This document shows positions 5,620-10,031 of a stretch of 11,339 nucleotides of DNA, in pieces. The notes under the pieces were generated by a model. The model was not told the origin of the DNA, ran no database searches, and saw only the letters and a program-made list of their open reading frames with translations. Origin of the DNA: CAZMHJ01 sp964566075 (GTDB lineage: Bacteria; Patescibacteriota; Saccharimonadia; Saccharimonadales; CAIOMD01). Position 1 is the first letter of the stretch; every line of letters starts with the position of its first letter. The position numbers and the translations under genes are program-made. Location: contig CAZMHJ010000032.1 in NCBI GenBank assembly GCA_964566075.1, positions 1 to 11,339 of the forward strand. The letters run 5' to 3'.

Positions 5620-6456
5620 CTAGCGTTTAGCCATAATGTTGCAGTTGTCATAATACATACCAGAAGCTTGAATGGATTTTATTAATGTTACCTGTCTGTC
5701 GCAAGTATCAGTCCAAGCCAAAAAATTTTCGTAGTCTTCATGAAAGTAATCAACATCTGGCTCTTTATCATTAGTGCCCACAGCCCTTTCAAGATACTGA
5801 CGATATCTTTCTTGTGCGACAAGCCAAGTTGGTAGCCCGGAGCCATCGTTATCTACTAGAATGGCGCTGTTAAAATATTCTGTACAGCGACTCGATTCTT
5901 CAGACCCTTCTACGGCTTCTAGCTCAAGAATGAAGGCGTAGTATTCATATTCAGCCATATAGTATTCAGCTACTATATCTTGGCCGAGACGAAGTATGTC
6001 TACACCACGTTCTTCCGTTGCCTCTGGAACAAACCAACACAGCGCATTTCTTCGTAAGTTAGTTTTAACAGCAACCTTCATAAAAGATTCAATCTTACAG
6101 CCAATTCGCGCTGCTCGTTCACTGTTAATCGTACCGCTTGCGTCAAATTCATGCTTGAGTGGTACAAGTTCTTCATCAATAAGTTGTTCAAGCCCAGTAA
6201 GGCGTTTTTTAAGTACATCGTAGTGCTTTGCATATTCGATAAAATCAGCTGAGCTAGCGCTCATTGCTAATGTCGGGTTAAGATCGTATGCGCTTTCGAG
6301 CAACGAAACGATTTCAATAATTACTTCATCGGACACATTATCTTCAGTACCATCACCTTCACCATAATAGATACTTAGCGCATCACTGATTACACGGTTT
6401 TTTTGTTCTACATCAAATGATGTAGCTTGCTCGTCTATGGCTTTTTCGTAGTTCAT
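5620..6456 (-). CDS. Unrecognised acidic 278-aa protein, second gene of a regulated pair
   Basis: I do not recognise this protein. It has no signal peptide and no membrane segment, so it is probably cytoplasmic. It is rich in Asp and Glu, notably at 30-50 and 230-250, and in Tyr around 164-173 (AEYYMAEYEYYAF). Five cysteines occur, at 120, 140, 191, 252 and 272. The middle part, 75-135, looks helical. I chose the ATG at 6456, giving MNYEKAIDEQ. GAGG lies seven bases upstream, and this ATG is one base after the stop codon of the 179-aa gene (TAA-T-ATG), which predicts translational coupling. An in-frame TTG/ATG pair eight and seven codons earlier would overlap that gene and lacks a ribosome site. 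The tight coupling suggests the two products act together, perhaps as a complex. No catalytic motif is visible. Confidence 0.9.
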   Translation of the reverse strand: MNYEKAIDEQATSFDVEQKNRVISDALSIYYGEGDGTEDNVSDEVIIEIVSLLESAYDLNPTLAMSASSADFIEYAKHYDVLKKRLTGLEQLIDEELVPLKHEFDASGTINSERAARIGCKIESFMKVAVKTNLRRNALCWFVPEATEERGVDILRLGQDIVAEYYMAEYEYYAFILELEAVEGSEESSRCTEYFNSAILVDNDGSGLPTWLVAQERYRQYLERAVGTNDKEPDVDYFHEDYENFLAWTDTCDRQVTLIKSIQASGMYYDNCNIMAKR

Positions 6457-6457
6457 A

Positions 6458-6997
6458 TTAATACCTCGGGTCACCATCAAGTAAATTGCGTAAGCGATTT
6501 TGCATTAATGCAATTACACCGATAGCGCGAGCTTGACGCTTTGGGCCAATACCCCTACAGAATGATAATTCTTCGGTACTGTAATCTTTTTCAATCAAAT
6601 CAGTCTCATAACCTCGTGAATAATATATCAAGCGGCTGTGACTTAAATCATACTCATCTATACTGCGGTTGCCATACCTTGTAAAGGTACCTCTATCCAT
6701 ATTCATCCGTATGTTCCATGCTTCATCTGCATCGAAATACACGTCAATTTTTGTATAGTCGCCCGTTAGTTTGTCAAATTGTAATATCCGCGGGCCACCG
6801 CCGTTGACATCATAGCTAATTAAATCCCTGTTTTCTCTCACATACTCATTGGCAATAGAAAACGTTGTCTCAACAAGGCCATTTAGTACTGCTGAGCCAA
6901 TTTTCTTTGATGTTTTTGGTCGTTCTTTTTGTAACACTAGTTTCGGTAAAAAATCCTCTTTCCACCGGACGGGTACGCAATTACCATTAGCTGTCAT
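6458..6997 (-). CDS. Unrecognised 179-aa protein, first gene of a regulated pair
   Basis: I do not recognise this protein. It appears soluble, with mixed charge and no signal or membrane segment. The N-terminal 35 residues are basic (KERPKTSKK at 24-32). A glycine run at 66-68 (NGGGPR) and a block rich in beta-forming residues with many Asp, Tyr and Arg follow (70-130). The C-terminus, ARAIGVIALMQNRLRNLL at 156-173, is probably an amphipathic helix. The start is well supported: AAGGAAGGA lies six bases before the ATG. A TTGACA -35 and AT-rich -10 region lie upstream, together with palindromes likely to bind the divergent TrmB-type regulator. It is the leader gene of a two-gene operon with the 278-aa protein downstream. 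Function is unknown; the arrangement resembles a regulated accessory module rather than a housekeeping pair. Confidence 0.9.
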   Translation of the reverse strand: MTANGNCVPVRWKEDFLPKLVLQKERPKTSKKIGSAVLNGLVETTFSIANEYVRENRDLISYDVNGGGPRILQFDKLTGDYTKIDVYFDADEAWNIRMNMDRGTFTRYGNRSIDEYDLSHSRLIYYSRGYETDLIEKDYSTEELSFCRGIGPKRQARAIGVIALMQNRLRNLLDGDPRY

Positions 6998-7027
6998 CTT
7001 AAATCCTTCCTTTATAAATCTCCACCC

Positions 7028-7046
7028 TGTTTGTAAGTTACAAACA
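7028..7046. repeat. 19-bp perfect palindrome in the leader of the two-gene operon
   Basis: TGTTTGTAAGTTACAAACA has two 9-base arms around a central G. It lies just downstream of the putative start point of the minus-strand operon (near 7054) and 16 bases before its Shine-Dalgarno site. It could be an operator that blocks elongation or a hairpin in the mRNA leader. The half-site TTTGTAA also occurs once at the centre of the larger palindrome at 7124-7154. Confidence 0.5.
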
Positions 7047-7060
7047 TTGAGATTAGCTAT

Positions 7061-7089
7061 ACTTTATAACTTTTTTATATTATTGTCAA
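7061..7089 (-). promoter_or_regulatory. Putative promoter of the 179-aa/278-aa operon
   Basis: The minus strand has a consensus TTGACA at 7089-7084. At 17-base spacing it has TAAAGT (7066-7061), and at 15 bases a better hexamer, TATAAA (7068-7063). Which -10 is used cannot be settled by eye. The -35 overlaps a TATTGTCA octamer (7081-7088), the same unit that forms the arms of the large palindrome near the regulator gene, so a bound regulator would cover the -35. Confidence 0.5.
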
Positions 7090-7103
7090 TTATTACTAAT
7101 AAT
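7089..7103. repeat. 15-bp AT-only palindrome between the divergent genes
   Basis: ATTATTA and TAATAAT (7089-7095 and 7097-7103) flank a C. It lies just upstream of the operon -35. In such AT-rich DNA a palindrome of this size can arise by chance, so its role is uncertain. Confidence 0.3.
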
Positions 7104-7123
7104 AAATACACATTAACAGATAC

Positions 7124-7154
7124 AATTATTGTCATTTACAAAATGACAATAATT
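7124..7154. promoter_or_regulatory. Large palindromic operator upstream of the TrmB-like regulator gene
   Basis: AATTATTGTCATTT (7124-7137) and AAATGACAATAATT (7141-7154) are exact reverse complements around ACA, giving a 31-bp site. Each arm contains TATTGTCA, and a third copy lies at 7081-7088 over the -35 of the divergent operon. The regulator's probable -35 (TTTACA, 7135-7140) lies at the centre of the palindrome, so binding would shut off the regulator's own gene. This position and symmetry fit an autoregulatory site for the dimeric HTH protein encoded 17 bases downstream. Confidence 0.7.
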
Positions 7155-7163
7155 TGCTAGACT
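7135..7163 (+). promoter_or_regulatory. Putative leaderless promoter of the TrmB-like regulator
   Basis: TTTACA (7135-7140), a 17-base spacer and TAGACT (7158-7163) precede the ATG at 7171 by seven bases. A start point at the ATG itself is therefore expected. No Shine-Dalgarno site is present. The -10 is imperfect (four of six), so confidence is moderate. Confidence 0.45.
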
Positions 7164-7170
7164 AATACTT

Positions 7171-7905
7171 ATGGAAGAAGTACTGCGTCAACTTGGACTT
7201 ACCGATAATGAATCATCTGTTTATATGTTGCTCTTAAAAAAACCAAATCAAACCGCCCAACAACTTGCTACCACGAGCAATATTAAACGAACGAATATCT
7301 ATCGCATTCTCGACATCTTAGTAGAACAAGATTTGATTGCTTATAACGATGGTTCAGTCCGGCAGTTTTATGCAACCGAGCCACAAAACTTACAAAAACT
7401 ACTCCAGAACAAGCAATCGCAGCTTAAGCAAACCAGCAGCTTACTATCGGCTGCTATGCCAAATTTCCGTTCTCAATACTCGTTGAGTCTCGATAAGCCA
7501 GGAGTGTTCTACATGGCAGGCTTTGAAGGTTTTGAGCGATTGTTACTGGATGCAGTTAAGTCTAAAACCGAGATACTACTCATGGCCAGTGATGATGTAC
7601 CGACAGATAATATGGAACGGTTTAGAGAACTCTTACATGAGCGCAAAAATAACGGCGTAAAAACAAGGGCTCTATTTCATAAAGCACATTATAGTGACCG
7701 AATCCGCACAGAATTCACCGAACGTGGATTTGATGTTCGCTTTTTAGGTGACACCCCTTTTAAGGGAGAGATCGGTTTATACGAAGATAACACGACATTT
7801 ACTGTTTACGATCCATCGCTCATGACTACTGTTATTACCAATAAACACATTACCGATACTATGCGTACCCTGTTTGAGAATCTGTGGACTATAGCTAAAC
7901 CATAA
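7171..7905 (+). CDS. TrmB-family HTH transcriptional regulator
   Basis: This 244-aa protein matches the TrmB layout. An N-terminal winged helix-turn-helix spans about residues 5-70, with helix two at about 29-36 (AQQLATTS) and a recognition helix at about 39-53 starting KRTNIYRIL. A short helical linker, probably a dimerising coil, covers 71-95 (LQKLLQNKQSQLKQTSSLL). The C-terminal effector-type domain runs from about 109 to 244, with PGVFYMAGFEGFERLLLDAV near 110-129 and VITNKHITDTMRTLFENLW at 221-239, both typical of this family. TrmB proteins bind palindromic operators and often sense sugars or other small molecules; the ligand here cannot be read from sequence. The gene is divergent from the two-gene operon and shares with it a palindrome-rich promoter region. 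It is the likely repressor of both. It converges on tsf, with a shared terminator between. Confidence 0.94.
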   Translation: MEEVLRQLGLTDNESSVYMLLLKKPNQTAQQLATTSNIKRTNIYRILDILVEQDLIAYNDGSVRQFYATEPQNLQKLLQNKQSQLKQTSSLLSAAMPNFRSQYSLSLDKPGVFYMAGFEGFERLLLDAVKSKTEILLMASDDVPTDNMERFRELLHERKNNGVKTRALFHKAHYSDRIRTEFTERGFDVRFLGDTPFKGEIGLYEDNTTFTVYDPSLMTTVITNKHITDTMRTLFENLWTIAKP

Positions 7906-7907
7906 CA

Positions 7908-7932
7908 AAAACGGGCTCGATGAGCCCGTTTT
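7908..7932. terminator. Bidirectional rho-independent terminator between the regulator gene and tsf
   Basis: AAAACGGGCTC (7908-7918) and GAGCCCGTTTT (7922-7932) are perfect complements around GAT. Both strands end in a T-tract, so it can end the plus-strand regulator transcript and the minus-strand rpsB-tsf transcript. It lies two bases after the regulator stop codon and 22 bases past the tsf stop codon. Confidence 0.92.
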
Positions 7933-7954
7933 ATTAAATACTCTTTAAATAGTA

Positions 7955-8554
7955 TTACTCGACTTCGCCAAGAGCCATACGGCTAAAGCGACGAACAACA
8001 ATGTTTTCGCCGAGCTTTGCGATGCCTTCTTTGACACGCTCGCCAACAGTAATGTCTGGGTTCTTTACAAATGGCTGTTCTAACAAACAACGCTCTGCAA
8101 AGTGCTTCTTAAGCATACCTTCGACAATTTGTGGCACCATGTTATCTGGTTTACCATCTGCTTTTACCTTTTCGGTAAATTCAGCTTCGGCAGCTGCACG
8201 CGCTTCTGCAGGAATATTATCTACACTCACAAATTCTGGTGCGCTGGCTGCAATATGCATTGCAACATCTTTAACAAGATCAGTGAAAACTTCGTTACGA
8301 GCAACAAAATCAGTTTCACAGTTAACTTCTACTAACACACCAATGCGATTGTCGTGTAGGTAGTTACCTATAATTCCGGCGCGAGCTTCGCGTTCTCCAC
8401 GCTTTTCAGCTTTGGTCATACCTTTTTTGCGCATTGCTTCGAGCGCTTTGTCAAAGTCACCGTCAGTGTCAACGAGAGCTTGCTTAGCATCAGTGATACC
8501 AACGCCAGTTAATTCACGCAGTCTTTTAATAGTATCTAAATCAATATTTGCCAC
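7955..8554 (-). CDS. tsf: Translation elongation factor Ts, short form
   Basis: EF-Ts is the guanine-nucleotide exchange factor that recycles EF-Tu from its GDP form. The N-terminal UBA-like domain covers residues 4-45, with VGITDAKQAL at 18-27. The core domain carries the TDFVARN motif at 81-87, whose TDF residues insert into EF-Tu and expel the magnesium ion. The C-terminal conserved end, GERVKEGIAKLGENIVVRRF, is at 171-190. At 199 aa it is much shorter than the 283-aa E. coli protein and close to the roughly 196-aa Thermus type with one core repeat. The start is GTG (8554-8552), with GGGGGAA a few bases upstream; it gives the family-typical MANI beginning. The gene starts 11 bases after rpsB, in the classical rpsB-tsf operon. 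pyrH, the common next gene, is absent here. Confidence 0.98.
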   Translation of the reverse strand: MANIDLDTIKRLRELTGVGITDAKQALVDTDGDFDKALEAMRKKGMTKAEKRGEREARAGIIGNYLHDNRIGVLVEVNCETDFVARNEVFTDLVKDVAMHIAASAPEFVSVDNIPAEARAAAEAEFTEKVKADGKPDNMVPQIVEGMLKKHFAERCLLEQPFVKNPDITVGERVKEGIAKLGENIVVRRFSRMALGEVE

Positions 8555-8565
8555 ACTTCCCCCTG

Positions 8566-9297
8566 TTATTCGCCTTTAGCGGCTGTTACTTCGTCAGATT
8601 TTTTAGCACGCTTGCTTTTACCTAGTTCGATAGCTTGCTTTACGTAATCACATGCAAGCGCAATTGTCTTGATTGCGTCATCGTTACATGCAATTGGGTA
8701 TGTTACTAGTGTTGGGTCAGCATTAGTATCAACCAAGGCTACTACAGGTATACCAAGGCGGTTCGCTTCTTTAATAGCGTTCATTTCCTCTAGGATATCA
8801 ACGACAAACAAAGCGCCAGGGCGACCTTGCATTTCTTTGATACCACCAAAGCTGATGTTCATAGCATCAATTTGCTCTTGGAATCGTTGTACTTCGAGCT
8901 TGTTATACTTTGCAGCTAACTCACCGCTGGCCATCTTAGTTTCAAGATCTTTGAGTTTCTTGATACGAACATTGATGGTCGTTGAGTTGGTAAGCATACC
9001 TCCCAACCAGCGTTCGACAACATATGGTTGGCCTGCCGCAATAGCGGTTTCGCGCACGATGTCTTTTGCTTGGCGCTTGGTAGCAACAAATAATACTTGC
9101 TGGCCCTTAGCAGACACATCTTCGATAAACTTGAGCGCAGTATCAAACTGCTCAACAGTTCGTTCGAGGTTAATGATATGGTTTTCACCGCGTTTGCTGT
9201 GAATATATGGTGCCATTTTTGGATGCCACCGGCTGGTCTTGTGACCAAAATGCGCGCCCGCTTCTAAGAGCGCCTTGATATCGACGTTTACTGCCAT
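8566..9297 (-). CDS. rpsB: 30S ribosomal protein S2
   Basis: S2 is a late-assembling protein on the solvent side of the 30S subunit between head and body, and it helps bind S1 in bacteria that have S1. The protein is 243 aa from the chosen start. Family blocks are LLEAGAHFGHKTSRWHPKM at 10-28, YIHSKRGENHIINLERT at 31-47, ERWLGGMLTN at 95-104, and PVVALVDTNADP at 184-195 followed by CNDDA. I use the ATG at 9297, giving MAVNVDIKALLEAG, because AAGGA lies four bases upstream and S2 proteins begin this way. An in-frame ATG seven codons earlier (9318) has no ribosome site and lies in a folded leader. The gene leads the rpsB-tsf operon, with a sigma70-like promoter and a structured 5' leader of about 90 bases that may allow S2 to regulate its own synthesis. 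Confidence 0.97.
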   Translation of the reverse strand: MAVNVDIKALLEAGAHFGHKTSRWHPKMAPYIHSKRGENHIINLERTVEQFDTALKFIEDVSAKGQQVLFVATKRQAKDIVRETAIAAGQPYVVERWLGGMLTNSTTINVRIKKLKDLETKMASGELAAKYNKLEVQRFQEQIDAMNISFGGIKEMQGRPGALFVVDILEEMNAIKEANRLGIPVVALVDTNADPTLVTYPIACNDDAIKTIALACDYVKQAIELGKSKRAKKSDEVTAAKGE

Positions 9298-9316
9298 GAT
9301 ATCCTTATTCTCCTTC

Positions 9317-9362
9317 ATCGTTTACCATTGTGCCCCGAGTGGGGAGGATATTCGTAAACGAT
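9317..9362 (-). promoter_or_regulatory. Folded leader of rpsB mRNA (candidate S2 autoregulatory element)
   Basis: On the minus strand ATCGTTTAC (9362-9354) pairs with GTAAACGAT (9325-9317), nine perfect pairs. The 28 bases between contain CCCC-ACTC-GGGG, a second small hairpin. The fold ends seven bases before the purine-rich stretch that includes the ribosome site. E. coli rpsB is repressed by its product through a structured leader, so the position suggests a similar control. That link is inference; no sequence match to the E. coli element is claimed. Confidence 0.5.
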
Positions 9363-9390
9363 TGCTTCGTTAAATTAATACGTAGGAGTT

Positions 9391-9419
9391 ATTGTAACAG
9401 ATAAGCCGTATCTGTTCAA
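9391..9419 (-). promoter_or_regulatory. Promoter of the rpsB-tsf operon
   Basis: The minus strand shows TTGAAC (9419-9414), 17 bases, then TACAAT (9396-9391), preceded by TGT as an extended -10. The start point would be near 9384, leaving a leader of about 87 bases. The ATCTGTTACAAT stretch is identical to that before proS. Confidence 0.72.
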
Positions 9420-9420
9420 G

Positions 9421-9448
9421 TAAAACAGCTCCTATTGGAGCTGTTTTA
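9421..9448. terminator. Terminator with bidirectional T-tracts after the 170-aa gene
   Basis: TAAAACAGCTCC (9421-9432) and GGAGCTGTTTTA (9437-9448) are perfect complements around TATT. The main user is the minus-strand 170-aa gene, which ends 22 bases earlier. The hairpin isolates it from the rpsB promoter, which begins two bases further on. Confidence 0.9.
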
Positions 9449-9470
9449 CGATTTAGGCCTAGAGCGTAAT

Positions 9471-9983
9471 TTACGCTTTGCGAGCTCGTTTATGCAACCA
9501 CTGCTTAAGTGCTTCTTTTTCTGCATCAGACATTTCGGCCAATTTTTTCGGTGTTAAGCCTATTTTTTCAAGGTCGCTCATAACCGATTCGTACTTACGA
9601 TGCTCAAGCGAAACAGATACCCTTTTATCTTCTAAATCAGATTCAGATGAGTATTGAATGCTCGGGGTTTCACGGCCAAGTTCAAGCTCCCATGCGTCAA
9701 AATCTTCTTGTGCAGATTCATCGTTTGCTTCTTTAATTACAAAATCATTGAGTCGCTTTGCACCGCGCACTTCCCAACCGTCTAGTTCTTTATCATGGCC
9801 AGCTTGCTCTGCAGCATCGCCATGATCTTGAGCTTTATGGGTGCGACGGTAGTTTTCTCGACGCGCTTCTTTTTCGTCACTGATTGCGACGCGCCCAAGG
9901 CTACGTTCGACTTGGACTGGGATTAGTTCGCCTGTTGATGGTTGATAATCTACGGTAATTTCGTGTATTTTTGTTTTTGACAT
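9471..9983 (-). CDS. Unrecognised charged 170-aa protein
   Basis: I do not recognise this protein. It is very polar, with no signal peptide or membrane segment. The first 30 residues include beta-prone sequence (HEITVDYQPSTGELIPVQV). Residues 35-95 are rich in Arg, Lys, Glu and Asp, probably helical or disordered, with RRENYRRTHK at 41-50. The C-terminus, GLTPKKLAEMSDAEKEALKQ starting at 142, looks like a compact helical unit with a basic tail ending KRARKA. It is cytoplasmic and could be a nucleic-acid- or ribosome-associated factor, but no motif proves it. It is monocistronic: a consensus promoter lies just upstream and a strong terminator downstream. No Shine-Dalgarno site precedes the ATG. 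The -10 box ends nine bases before it, so the mRNA is likely leaderless or has only a very short leader. A TGACAATA octamer shared with the TrmB-type operator overlaps the start of transcription. Confidence 0.9.
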   Translation of the reverse strand: MSKTKIHEITVDYQPSTGELIPVQVERSLGRVAISDEKEARRENYRRTHKAQDHGDAAEQAGHDKELDGWEVRGAKRLNDFVIKEANDESAQEDFDAWELELGRETPSIQYSSESDLEDKRVSVSLEHRKYESVMSDLEKIGLTPKKLAEMSDAEKEALKQWLHKRARKA

Positions 9984-9992
9984 AACATTGAC

Positions 9993-10021
9993 AATATACC
10001 AAAATTCTTATGTTTTGTCAA
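9993..10021 (-). promoter_or_regulatory. Promoter of the 170-aa gene, with a TGACAATA motif over the start region
   Basis: The minus strand has TTGACA (10021-10016), 17 bases and TATATT (9998-9993), with the ATG nine bases later. The plus-strand octamer TGACAATA at 9989-9996 overlaps the -10 and the start point. The -35 begins eleven bases after the stop codon of the surface-protein gene, and no terminator for that gene is visible between. Confidence 0.72.
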
Positions 10022-10031
10022 TAATGACTGA

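Noticed and set aside
6457..6480. Upstream TTG/ATG starts for the 278-aa gene.
   Set aside because: They overlap the end of the preceding gene without a ribosome site, while the ATG at 6456 has GAGG at good spacing.
9298..9318. Upstream ATG for rpsB adding seven residues.
   Set aside because: No ribosome site precedes it and it overlaps the leader stem; S2 proteins normally begin at the later Met, which has AAGGA upstream.
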